64,000 nucleotides of DNA from Mesorhizobium loti (GTDB lineage: Bacteria > Pseudomonadota > Alphaproteobacteria > Rhizobiales > Rhizobiaceae). The stretch lies in contig NZ_QGGH01000004.1 in assembly GCF_003148495.1 (NCBI RefSeq), forward strand, positions 372,001 through 436,000, in the 5' to 3' direction. This document shows positions 25,009 to 33,092 of this stretch, piece by piece; positions within the stretch are counted from its first letter, which is position 1; each line of letters starts with the position of its first letter. Made by a program: the position numbers and the translations under genes. The notes beneath the pieces were generated by a model that saw only the letters and a program-made list of their open reading frames with translations, made no database searches and was not told the DNA's origin.

Positions 25009-26298
25009 ATGACAGCACGATATGGCGGCAGGCTTGCCGCGATCGGCGCCACGGCCCTGCTGACGGCGGCGGTTTTCGTGTTGCCGGCAAAGGCGGAAGC
25101 CGACGTGAAGGCGGTCATCAAGACCTATTCCGACATCGCGCTGGCCAAGTACGAGGATTCGCTGACCACCGCGCAGGCACTCGACAAGGCGGTCGACGCG
25201 CTGCTCGCCACGCCATCGGTGGAAACCCTCAACGCTGCCCGAGAGGCATGGAAGGCATCGCGTGTGCCTTACCAGCAGACCGAGGTCTATCGTTTCGGCA
25301 ACAAGATCGTCGATGACTGGGAAGGCGAGGTGAATTCCTGGCCGCTGGACGAAGGCCTGATCGACTACGTCGCCAAGAGCTACGGCACCGAATCGGACGC
25401 GAATTCGCTCTATACGGCCAATGTGATCGCCAACAAGGAGATCGAGATCAACGGCAAGAAGGTCGATGCCTCGAAGCTTTCGCCGGAATTCCTGTCCGGC
25501 ACGCTGCAGCAAGCCGGCGGCATCGAAGCCAACGTCGCCACCGGCTATCACGCCATCGAATTCCTGCTCTGGGGCCAGGATCTGCATGGCACCGGCCCGG
25601 GCGCCGGCGAGCGGCCCTACACGGACTATGATCTCAAGAACTGCACCGGCGGCAATTGCGACCGCCGCGCCCAGTATCTGAAATCGGCGACTGACCTTCT
25701 GGTCTCCGACTTGCAGAGGATGGTCAATGACTGGAAGGAGGACGGCGCCGCACGCAAAAACCTCGTCGATGGCGAGCCGAACACCGCCATCTCGATCATC
25801 TTCACCGGCATGGGCTCGCTGTCCTATGGCGAACTGGCCGGCGAGCGCATGAAGCTCGGCCTGCTGCTGCATGACCCGGAAGAGGAGCAGGACTGCTTCT
25901 CCGACAACACCTACAACTCGCATCTCTACGACGCCATCGGCATTCGCGCCGCCTATCATGCGAGCTATACCAGGCTCGACGGCACCGTCGTTGCGGGTCC
26001 CTCGGTGGCCGATATGGTGAAGGCAGCCGATCCGGCGATCGACAAGGAACTGTCGGACAAGCTCGATGTCACCGCCGCCAAGATGGAGGCGATCAAGGCG
26101 CGCGCACTGGCGGGCGAGGCTTATGACCAGCAGATCGCCGAGGGCAACACGCAAGGCAATGCCACCGTACAGGCAGCGATCGACGCACTGATCGACCAGA
26201 CCAAGTCGATCGAACGCGCCGTTGGCACTCTCAAGCTTAACGCCATCGCCTTCGAGGGCTCCGACAGCCTCGACGCACCCGACAAGGTGTTCAAGTAA
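25009..26298 (+). CDS. irpA: Imelysin-family iron-regulated protein (IrpA-like)
   Basis: A 429-residue exported protein with a signal peptide (AAIGATALLTAAVFVLPAKA). It belongs to the imelysin group (IrpA/ICMP): two four-helix bundles and the GxHxxE motif, here GYHAIE (G179, H181, E184), thought to be a metal site. The family is tied to iron uptake under low iron, but the molecular job is unsettled. The ATG with GGAGAG upstream gives a normal signal peptide. The same frame is open further back, with a well-spaced Shine-Dalgarno before a GTG at 24886, which would add 41 residues. First gene of the iron locus. Confidence 0.87.
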   Translation: MTARYGGRLAAIGATALLTAAVFVLPAKAEADVKAVIKTYSDIALAKYEDSLTTAQALDKAVDALLATPSVETLNAAREAWKASRVPYQQTEVYRFGNKIVDDWEGEVNSWPLDEGLIDYVAKSYGTESDANSLYTANVIANKEIEINGKKVDASKLSPEFLSGTLQQAGGIEANVATGYHAIEFLLWGQDLHGTGPGAGERPYTDYDLKNCTGGNCDRRAQYLKSATDLLVSDLQRMVNDWKEDGAARKNLVDGEPNTAISIIFTGMGSLSYGELAGERMKLGLLLHDPEEEQDCFSDNTYNSHLYDAIGIRAAYHASYTRLDGTVVAGPSVADMVKAADPAIDKELSDKLDVTAAKMEAIKARALAGEAYDQQIAEGNTQGNATVQAAIDALIDQTKSIERAVGTLKLNAIAFEGSDSLDAPDKVFK

Positions 26299-26358
26299 GC
26301 GCCGTCAGGGTAAATGCAGCCACACGGCGCGGGAGGCGCCGTCAGCCAGAGCAAACTA

Positions 26359-26670
26359 ATGCTGATCTGCCATTGCAACATCATCACGGAGAAGGAGATC
26401 GAGCAGACGATCATCGGGCTGCTGGACCAGGATCCCTGGCAGCTGATCGTGCCGGCGAAGATCTATCACGCCATGCAAAAGCGCGGTCGCTGTTGCGGCT
26501 GCTTCCCAAATGTGGTCGAAACGATCATTCGGGTCACCGAAAATTACCACGCCCGCTCGGAGGCGAGCGACGTGGATATCGTTTCACATCTGGATCGCGT
26601 CAGAGGCCTGCGCGTCCAATACGGGAGCAGAAATCATGAAAGGCGATCCGCAGGTCATCGAGCGGCTTAA
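26359..26670 (+). CDS. bfd: Bacterioferritin-associated ferredoxin
   Basis: Small [2Fe-2S] protein (103 residues) that docks on bacterioferritin and donates electrons to release stored iron. Four cysteines in the BFD-like arrangement are visible: LICHC near the N-terminus and CCGC about 37 residues later. The extended C-terminus (VRGLRVQYGSRNHERRSAG) is not typical of Bfd and overlaps the first 35 bases of bfr in another frame, so the last residues may be under little constraint. It lies 60 bases after the imelysin gene. Confidence 0.88.
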   Translation: MLICHCNIITEKEIEQTIIGLLDQDPWQLIVPAKIYHAMQKRGRCCGCFPNVVETIIRVTENYHARSEASDVDIVSHLDRVRGLRVQYGSRNHERRSAGHRAA

Positions 26671-27121
26671 CGAGGCCCTTTTTCTGGAACTCGGCGCCGT
26701 CAATCAGTACTGGGTGCATTTTCGTCTGCTGGAGGACTGGGGATACGCCAGGCTGGCCAAGAAGGAGCGGGCGGAATCGATCGAGGAGATGCACCATGCC
26801 GACAAGCTCGTGGCCCGGATCATCTTCCTTGAAGGCCATCCGAACCTGCAGTCGCTGGCGCCGCTGCGCATCGGGCAGAACGTCAAGGAAGTGCTCGAAT
26901 CCGATCTCGCTGGCGAGTATGACGCGCGCACCGCATACAAGCGTTCGCGCGAGATCTGCGAGGAAGCGGGTGACTACGTGACCATGAAATTGTTCGAGGA
27001 ATTGCTGACTGACGAGGAAGGTCATATCGATTTCCTCGAGACGCAGCTCGACCTGCTCGCCTCGATCGGCGAGGAAAAATACGGCCAGCTCAACGCCGCA
27101 TCGGCGGACGAGGCGGAGTAA
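26636..27121 (+). CDS. bfr: Bacterioferritin
   Basis: Haem-containing 24-mer iron store, 161 residues. All ferroxidase ligands are at their standard positions (E18, E51, H54, E94, E127, H130) and the haem ligand M52 is present, so it should be active. The start is set by MKGDPQVIERLN, the usual Bfr beginning, and lies inside the 3' end of bfd. In rhizobia bfr is commonly an Irr target, in keeping with the palindrome at the head of this locus. Confidence 0.95.
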   Translation: MKGDPQVIERLNEALFLELGAVNQYWVHFRLLEDWGYARLAKKERAESIEEMHHADKLVARIIFLEGHPNLQSLAPLRIGQNVKEVLESDLAGEYDARTAYKRSREICEEAGDYVTMKLFEELLTDEEGHIDFLETQLDLLASIGEEKYGQLNAASADEAE

Positions 27122-27134
27122 AGGGCATGCGGGA

Positions 27135-28736
27135 ATGCGGCGCCTGCTAGAGTTCGTGCGCCGCTCGCGGCGGGCCGATGGCTCGCCGCACCTCGAGAAG
27201 ACGCCGGCCAGATTGGCGCGTCGGCGCTGTGTCATCCTCGTGGTGGCGCTCACCTCTTCCGCGATGGCCGGTGACCTTCAGCCTGCCGGCCTCGCCACCA
27301 CGCGCACCGACCTCAATCCCAAGGATCAGGCGCGCGTCACCGCCATCACCAGGCCGACCACTGATTTTTCCAAACCCGAGCAATTCGAACTGATGCAAGG
27401 CGGCGCCGGCACGTCCAGAAAAGACGTCAACCGCGATTCCTTCTCGCAACCCTCGGCCAACATCACCTTCGAGGAAGAGGGCGACTTCAAGCTCGGCAAT
27501 GCGCTTTTCCGCAAGAACTGGGTGTCGTCGCCATCCTCGACGCAGGCGTCGGATGGGCTCGGCCCGCTGTTCAACGAACGCGCCTGCCAGAACTGTCATC
27601 TGAAGGATGGCCGCGGCCGTCCGCCGCAAGGCGACACCGGCACGACGTCGATGTTCCTGCGGCTGGCCCGCGAGGCAAGCAGCGAGGAGGAGAAAGCCGA
27701 GCTTGCCGACCATAAGGTGCTCAATTTCCGCGACCCGGTCTACGGCACGCAATTGCAGGAACTGGCCGTCCCCGGCCTGCGCGGCGAAGGCCGGATGCAT
27801 GTCGACTATCAGGAACGGCAGGTGATGCTGGCGGACGGCACCGCTATTTCCTTGCGCAAACCAAGCTATTCGGTCGTCGATCCTGCCTATGGACCGCTCG
27901 ATCCGCGCACCACGCTGTCGCCGCGCCTGACGCCGCCGATGGTCGGCCTTGGCCTGATCGAACAGATCGCACCGGCGGACATTCTTGCTCGCGCCGACCC
28001 GGACGACCGCAACAGTGACGGCATTTCCGGCAGGCCGAACATCGTGCGCGACGGCCCAAGCGGCGAACTGACGCTTGGTCGTTTCGGCTGGAAGGCGCAA
28101 ACCGCGTCGACCCGCCAGCAGGCGGCGGACGCCTTTGCCGGCGACATCGGCATCTCGACGCCGGAAGAGCCGAAACACTGGGGCGACTGCACCGCGGCGC
28201 AAGCCAAATGCCTCGCCATGCCGAACGGCGTGCAGCTGCGTCTCGGCCCGGTCGAGGCGCCGCCGCCGGTGATGGATCTCGTCACCTTCTATTCGCAGAA
28301 CCTGGCCGTACCGGCGCGCCGCGACCTCGACGCGCCGCCGGTGCTTACGGGCAAGAAGGTCTTTTATGAGATCGGCTGCATTGCCTGCCACACACCGAAA
28401 TTCGTCACCCGTCGCGGCACGCCCAACAAGGCGCAGGCCTTCCAGTTGATCTGGCCCTATTCCGATTTCCTGCTGCACGACATGGGGCCTGATCTGGCTG
28501 ATGGCCAGGCGGTGGGCGATGCGACGGGCAATGAATGGCGCACGCCACCGCTGTGGGGCATCGGCCTGACCGAGACGGTCAACGGCAATTCTTTCTTCCT
28601 GCATGACGGGCGCGCGCGCAGCCTGACCGAGGCCATCCTGTGGCATGGCGGCGAAGCGCAGAAAGCGCGCGACCGCTTTGCCGTGGCCAGCGCGGCCGAC
28701 CGTTATGCGCTGCTCAAATTCCTGGAGTCACTGTGA
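27135..28736 (+). CDS. Di-haem oxidoreductase/peroxidase-like protein (DUF1111, COG3488)
   Basis: A 533-residue exported c-type cytochrome. A basic N-terminus of about 30 residues precedes a hydrophobic signal (CVILVVALTSSAMA). Two haem sites are present: CQNCH (C151-H155) and CIACH (C415-H419). The fold resembles di-haem peroxidases (CcpA/MauG-like). In many proteobacteria this gene lies between two imelysin-type genes and a DUF1513 gene, as here, and is presumed to oxidise or reduce iron in the periplasm; that role is unproven. Its stop shares one base with the next start (TGATG). Confidence 0.82.
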   Translation: MRRLLEFVRRSRRADGSPHLEKTPARLARRRCVILVVALTSSAMAGDLQPAGLATTRTDLNPKDQARVTAITRPTTDFSKPEQFELMQGGAGTSRKDVNRDSFSQPSANITFEEEGDFKLGNALFRKNWVSSPSSTQASDGLGPLFNERACQNCHLKDGRGRPPQGDTGTTSMFLRLAREASSEEEKAELADHKVLNFRDPVYGTQLQELAVPGLRGEGRMHVDYQERQVMLADGTAISLRKPSYSVVDPAYGPLDPRTTLSPRLTPPMVGLGLIEQIAPADILARADPDDRNSDGISGRPNIVRDGPSGELTLGRFGWKAQTASTRQQAADAFAGDIGISTPEEPKHWGDCTAAQAKCLAMPNGVQLRLGPVEAPPPVMDLVTFYSQNLAVPARRDLDAPPVLTGKKVFYEIGCIACHTPKFVTRRGTPNKAQAFQLIWPYSDFLLHDMGPDLADGQAVGDATGNEWRTPPLWGIGLTETVNGNSFFLHDGRARSLTEAILWHGGEAQKARDRFAVASAADRYALLKFLESL

Positions 28737-29815
28737 TGTTCAAGCGCTCTGCATTGTTTCTCGTTGTTCCGCTGGCTTTGCTGGGCGGTGTCCCGGCGTC
28801 GGCGGCGGTCAAAGCCTCCGACATCATCCAGCGGGCGATCGATGGCTTTGTCCGCCCGGCCTATGCCAGCCTGCACGAGCATGCTGAAACCTTGACCGGA
28901 TCCATGCGCAAGCTCTGCGTCGCGCCCTCGCAAGGGGAACTCGATGCCGCACGCGCCGAATTTTCCGCTACCGTCTATGCCTGGTCGTCGGCCGAAATCA
29001 TCGGCTTCGGACCGATCAAGGAGAACAACCGGCTGGAACGCATGCTGTTCTGGCCGGATCGCAAGAGCATCGGCCTGAAGCAGGTGCAGGCGGCGCTGTC
29101 GGCCAAGGATCCGACCGCAACCGATCCGGCACAGCTGGCCGGCAAGAGTGTCGCCATGCAGGGGCTGGGCGCGCTTGAGTTCGTGCTTTACGGCGACGGC
29201 GCCGATGCACTTGCCGGCAAGGATGATCCCTATCGCTGCGCGTATGGCGCCGCGGTTGCCGGCAACATCGAAACCATGGCCGGTGAGGTCAGCTCCGCCT
29301 GGAACAAGCCGGACGGCTTTGCAGAACTTTGGGCCAATCCAGGCGCGCAGAATCCGCTTTACCGCGACGGCAACGAAGCGGTGACGGAACTGGTCGGCGT
29401 CTTCATCAATGAGCTGGAAATGGTCCGCGACGTGCGCCTGAAAGGGTTTTTCGGCGGCAAGCCGGACGCGGACAAGCCGAAACAGGCAATCTACTGGCGC
29501 TCGCAAAACACCACCGCGTCACTGGCTGGAAATCTCTCCGGCATCGATACGCTGTTCCAGGCCTCGAAGCTGGGCGATGCCCTGCCGGCCGATGCGCGCT
29601 GGATGGCCGAATCGATCCACATCCAGCTGGTCAACGGGGTCGCCACCGCCAAGACGGTCAGCGGTCCAATCGACAAGGCGCTTGCCGATCCGGCGCTGCG
29701 TGACAAACTCGACCATTTCGCGCTGATCACCTCCAGCCTGTCGACCCTGATCGGCACCAGGTTGACCGCCGAATTCGGCCTGACCGCCGGCTTCTCCTCG
29801 CTGGATGGGGACTGA
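28736..29815 (+). CDS. Second imelysin-family protein (COG3489 type)
   Basis: A 359-residue periplasmic protein with a signal peptide cleaved near ASAAV. It is an imelysin-like helical protein of a different branch from the first gene of the locus. The motif that should read GxHxxE reads GLGALE (G143 to E148), with glycine in place of histidine, so its metal site, if any, differs. Translationally coupled to the di-haem protein (TGATG). Function inferred only from family and neighbours: periplasmic iron handling. Confidence 0.8.
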   Translation: MFKRSALFLVVPLALLGGVPASAAVKASDIIQRAIDGFVRPAYASLHEHAETLTGSMRKLCVAPSQGELDAARAEFSATVYAWSSAEIIGFGPIKENNRLERMLFWPDRKSIGLKQVQAALSAKDPTATDPAQLAGKSVAMQGLGALEFVLYGDGADALAGKDDPYRCAYGAAVAGNIETMAGEVSSAWNKPDGFAELWANPGAQNPLYRDGNEAVTELVGVFINELEMVRDVRLKGFFGGKPDADKPKQAIYWRSQNTTASLAGNLSGIDTLFQASKLGDALPADARWMAESIHIQLVNGVATAKTVSGPIDKALADPALRDKLDHFALITSSLSTLIGTRLTAEFGLTAGFSSLDGD

Positions 29816-30920
29816 ATTGAAAACCCCTCTGATAGATCGTCGCGATTTCCTGAGAGCTGCTGGCGTTGGCTTCATGGCCGCGATGGCGCCGTCGGCCTGG
29901 GCAACGACGCTTGCGGCCGACGCCGTCTTCGCCACCGCCTTCGTCAAGCGCGACGGCAGCTTTGGCGCCGCCGTCCTGTCCGAGGCTGGCAAGGTGCTGC
30001 ATGCGATCGACCTGCCCGATCGCGGCCATGATGTCACCTTCGATCCGGTGTCGAAGCGCTCGGTGGTGTTCGCTCGCCAGCCCGGCACCTTCGCCGTGGT
30101 TTTCGACCACTCGGGCCGTGACGCGCCGCTGACCATCGCCAGCATCGCCGGCCGGCATTTCTTCGGCCATGGCGTGTTCTCAGTCGATGGTGCGCTGCTC
30201 TATGCCACCGAAAACGACTTCGACAACGCCGCTGGCGTCGTCGGCGTCTACGATGCGCGGGCGAAATTCAGCCGTGTCGGCGAGTTCCCGACCTATGGCA
30301 TGGGTCCGCACGAGCTTCTGCTCCTGGGCGACGGCAGGACGATCGCTGTTGCCAATGGCGGTATCGAGACCCATCCGGATTACGGCCGCGCCGAGCTCAA
30401 CATCGCCACCATGAAGCCGTCCTACGTGTTGATCGACCGCGTTACCGGCGACCTCATCGAGAAACACGAATTGCCGGCCGTGCTGCATCAGCTTTCGATC
30501 CGCCACATGGACACCGATCCGTCCGGCACGGTCTGGTTCGGCTGCCAGTACAGGGGGCCGCGCACCGATCGTCCGTTGCTGGTCGGCCGCGCGGCGCGCG
30601 GCAAGGAACTGCAACTGCTCGACATGCCCCAGGACGTTTTGTCCGGCTTCCGCAACTATATCGGCTCGGTCGCCGCCAATCCGGCTGCCGGCACCGTCGC
30701 CGTCTCCTCGCCGGAAGGCAATTCGCTTGTCGTGATCGATTCGGCCAGTGGCCGGGTCGTCGCGAACAGCGCGCTGGTCGAGGTCTGCGGGGTGGCGCCC
30801 GACGGAACCGGCTTCATGGCCACCACCGGCGCCGGCGAAATCGTCGAGGGCAGCGGTGCGACACGCTCCGAACCGGACTATGTCTGGGACAACCACATGC
30901 TGCGCATCGAGCTGGTCTGA
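29805..30920 (+). CDS. Tat-exported DUF1513 protein (beta-propeller-like)
   Basis: A 371-residue protein with a twin-arginine signal (DRRDFLRAAGVGFMAAMA), so it is exported folded, often a sign of a bound cofactor. The body has repeated short beta segments (for example GHDVTFDPVSKRSVVFARQP and GHGVFSVDGALLYATENDFD) as in seven-bladed propellers. This is the DUF1513/COG3490 family, which travels with imelysin and the di-haem protein; no activity is known. The ATG lies 11 bases inside the previous gene; a TTG four codons on is an alternative start. Confidence 0.8.
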   Translation: MGTELKTPLIDRRDFLRAAGVGFMAAMAPSAWATTLAADAVFATAFVKRDGSFGAAVLSEAGKVLHAIDLPDRGHDVTFDPVSKRSVVFARQPGTFAVVFDHSGRDAPLTIASIAGRHFFGHGVFSVDGALLYATENDFDNAAGVVGVYDARAKFSRVGEFPTYGMGPHELLLLGDGRTIAVANGGIETHPDYGRAELNIATMKPSYVLIDRVTGDLIEKHELPAVLHQLSIRHMDTDPSGTVWFGCQYRGPRTDRPLLVGRAARGKELQLLDMPQDVLSGFRNYIGSVAANPAAGTVAVSSPEGNSLVVIDSASGRVVANSALVEVCGVAPDGTGFMATTGAGEIVEGSGATRSEPDYVWDNHMLRIELV

Positions 30921-31024
30921 TAGCTCTCCGGCCGAAGCGAAGCCGCTTAACAAATTATGCACTATCCCCTTGCGGTGGCGGGCCGTGGCGGGCACAGGGG
31001 ATTGTTTCTCGAACCGGTCGCTTC

Positions 31025-31702
31025 ATGAAATTGCTTGCCATCGACTGTGCCGCCAACCTCTGCGCCGCCTGCGTCTATGACGTCGTGGCGAAGCGGGAGC
31101 TTGGCCGTTCGGTGCTCGATCTCGGCAAGGGCCATGCCGAGCAGCTGATGACGGTCATCGCCGAAGCGCTGAAGGCAAGTGCAACCGACTATGCAGGGCT
31201 TGGCGCGATTGCTGTCTCTGTCGGCCCCGGTTCCTTCACCGGTCTGCGCGTCGGCGTCTCGACCGCGCGTGGCCTGGCGCTGGCGCTGAAGGTTCCGGGG
31301 ATCGGAGTGACGACGCTCGAGGCGCTGGCCGCTGAAGCAGCAGCGGCATTCCCCGGTCGCGCCGTTCTGGCAGCACTCGATGCCGGGAGGGAGGAAATCC
31401 ATGCCGCCCTTTACGATGAAATGTCAGCTTTGACTTACGGTCCGGCGGTGGCCACGCTGGCAGAAGCCGTGGCGATGGCGACGGAGGGTTCTTCGGTGCT
31501 TGCCGGTACCGCAGCAGCGCTAATTACCGCATCGGCCGGGCGCCCCTTCGATATCGGGCCTCAGACGGCAACTGCCGACATTGTCACCTACGCCCGTCTG
31601 GCGGCCGCCAAGGGCGAGAGCGAAAGGCCGAAACCCCTTTATCTGCGCGGCGCGGACGCCAAGCCGCAGGCTGGCTTCATTCTATCAAGGCAAGCAAGAT
31701 AA
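31025..31702 (+). CDS. tsaB: tRNA threonylcarbamoyladenosine biosynthesis protein TsaB
   Basis: A 225-residue actin-like ATPase-fold protein that works with TsaD and TsaE to make t6A at position 37 of ANN-decoding tRNAs. The N-terminus LLAIDCAANLCAACVYD and the motif VSVGPGSFTGLRVGVSTARGL are diagnostic. The TAA overlaps the ATG of the GNAT gene, forming the usual alphaproteobacterial tsaB-rimI pair. Confidence 0.92.
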   Translation: MKLLAIDCAANLCAACVYDVVAKRELGRSVLDLGKGHAEQLMTVIAEALKASATDYAGLGAIAVSVGPGSFTGLRVGVSTARGLALALKVPGIGVTTLEALAAEAAAAFPGRAVLAALDAGREEIHAALYDEMSALTYGPAVATLAEAVAMATEGSSVLAGTAAALITASAGRPFDIGPQTATADIVTYARLAAAKGESERPKPLYLRGADAKPQAGFILSRQAR

Positions 31703-32196
31703 TGCGCATACCTTTTCTCCAACCACGCCGCCGGGACTATGCGCTCGAGCCGCTGAGGATCGCCGACAGCCGCGCGGTCTCGCTGCTGCATCGCGAGGAC
31801 TTTGTCCGCCCGTGGACCGATGGCGAATTCGCCGCCTTGCTCGAACAGGACACCGTCTTCGGCTATGCGGCGCGCGAAACCGGACAGGGCGCCAAGCCGC
31901 CCGTCGGCTTTGTGCTGGCGAGGCTCGCGGCCGGCGAGGGTGAGATCCTGACCGTCGCGGTGGCGCGATCGCATCGCCGGCAGGGATTGGGCTGGCAATT
32001 GATGGACGCGGTGTTGCGCGAATTGCACGCGCAGCGCGCCGAAGCGCTGTTCCTCGAGGTCGACGAGACCAATGTTGCCGCGATTGCGCTCTATCGACGA
32101 CTGGGCTTCCGCGAGGTCGGCAAGCGGCCGAATTACTACAGGTCGGCGGAGCACGGGCCGACCGGCGCGCTTGTCATGCGCCGCGATCTTCGCTAG
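31702..32196 (+). CDS. rimI: Ribosomal protein alanine N-acetyltransferase-like (RimI)
   Basis: A 164-residue GNAT acetyltransferase. The acetyl-CoA motif A reads VARSHRRQGLGWQLMDAVL and motif B contains EVDETNVAAIALYRRLGF with the conserved Asn and Tyr. In E. coli RimI acetylates the N-terminus of ribosomal protein S18, and the gene is linked to tsaB as here. The one-base stop/start overlap suggests translational coupling. Confidence 0.83.
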   Translation: MRIPFLQPRRRDYALEPLRIADSRAVSLLHREDFVRPWTDGEFAALLEQDTVFGYAARETGQGAKPPVGFVLARLAAGEGEILTVAVARSHRRQGLGWQLMDAVLRELHAQRAEALFLEVDETNVAAIALYRRLGFREVGKRPNYYRSAEHGPTGALVMRRDLR

Positions 32197-32217
32197 CGAG
32201 ACGGCCGGGGTAGGGCG

Positions 32218-33018
32218 ATGATCAAGAAAATCAGGATTTTCCTGGCGCTGGGCCTCGTTGTCGCCGGCTCATTGGTCCTCGTGCCATTGCAGATACTGTC
32301 GATGAAGACCGGCTGGTGGCCGGAAACGATCATCCTCAAGATCTGGCACAGGCTCATCATCAGGGCGCTCGGCATGCGCATCCATGTCAAGGGAGCGCTA
32401 TCGGCCAAGCGTCCTTTGCTGGTGGCGTCCAATCATATCTCCTGGACCGACATCATGGTGCTCGGCTCTTTTGCCGACGTGAAATTCATCGCTCGAGCCG
32501 ATATGGAAGGCTGGCCGCTGATCGGGATGCTGTCGAAGCTGCAGCGCACCGTGTTCATCGAGCGCGAGCGCAAGCGTTCGTCGGGCGACCAGGCGAGTGA
32601 AATCGCCAGCCGCATGGCCAAGGGCGATGCCATGGTGCTGTTTGCCGAGGGCTCGACCGGCGACGGCAACATGATCCTGCCGTTCAAGAGCACGCTGTTT
32701 GGCGCCGCCTCGATGGCGATTTCGGAAGGCGCGGCCGAGCAGGTCTTCATCCAACCGGTGGCGATTGCCTACACGCGCCTGCACGGCGTGCCGCTCGGCC
32801 GCCGGCACCGCCCGCTTGCCGCCTGGATCGGCGATGAGGATTTGATGCCGCATCTCAGGGTGCTGCTGGCGGAGGGCGCCCTCGACGTCGAGGTGCATTT
32901 CGGCGAACCGATCGCCTTTTCCAAGGGCTCGAACCGCAAGGAAACGTCGAAACTGATGGAAAGTCAGGTGCGCGGGATGATGCAGGCAGCGCTTGCCGAT
33001 CCGCGTCCGAGCCGCTAG
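32218..33018 (+). CDS. plsC: 1-acyl-sn-glycerol-3-phosphate acyltransferase
   Basis: Membrane-bound acyltransferase of 266 residues that converts lysophosphatidate to phosphatidate, or acylates a related lysolipid. An N-terminal TM segment (IFLALGLVVAGSLVLVPLQIL) precedes the catalytic NHISWTD (H-x4-D) block, and FAEGSTGDG is the expected glycerol-phosphate binding motif. Rhizobia also use PlsC homologues (OlsA) for ornithine lipids, but OlsA normally pairs with olsB, which is absent here. It lies 22 bases after rimI. Confidence 0.86.
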   Translation: MIKKIRIFLALGLVVAGSLVLVPLQILSMKTGWWPETIILKIWHRLIIRALGMRIHVKGALSAKRPLLVASNHISWTDIMVLGSFADVKFIARADMEGWPLIGMLSKLQRTVFIERERKRSSGDQASEIASRMAKGDAMVLFAEGSTGDGNMILPFKSTLFGAASMAISEGAAEQVFIQPVAIAYTRLHGVPLGRRHRPLAAWIGDEDLMPHLRVLLAEGALDVEVHFGEPIAFSKGSNRKETSKLMESQVRGMMQAALADPRPSR

Positions 33019-33092
33019 CCCCGGCATGTGCCTGCAGGCGCATGCTGAAAATCGTCTGTTTTTTGTCACGGAAAGGCGTTAGAAGCCGCCGG

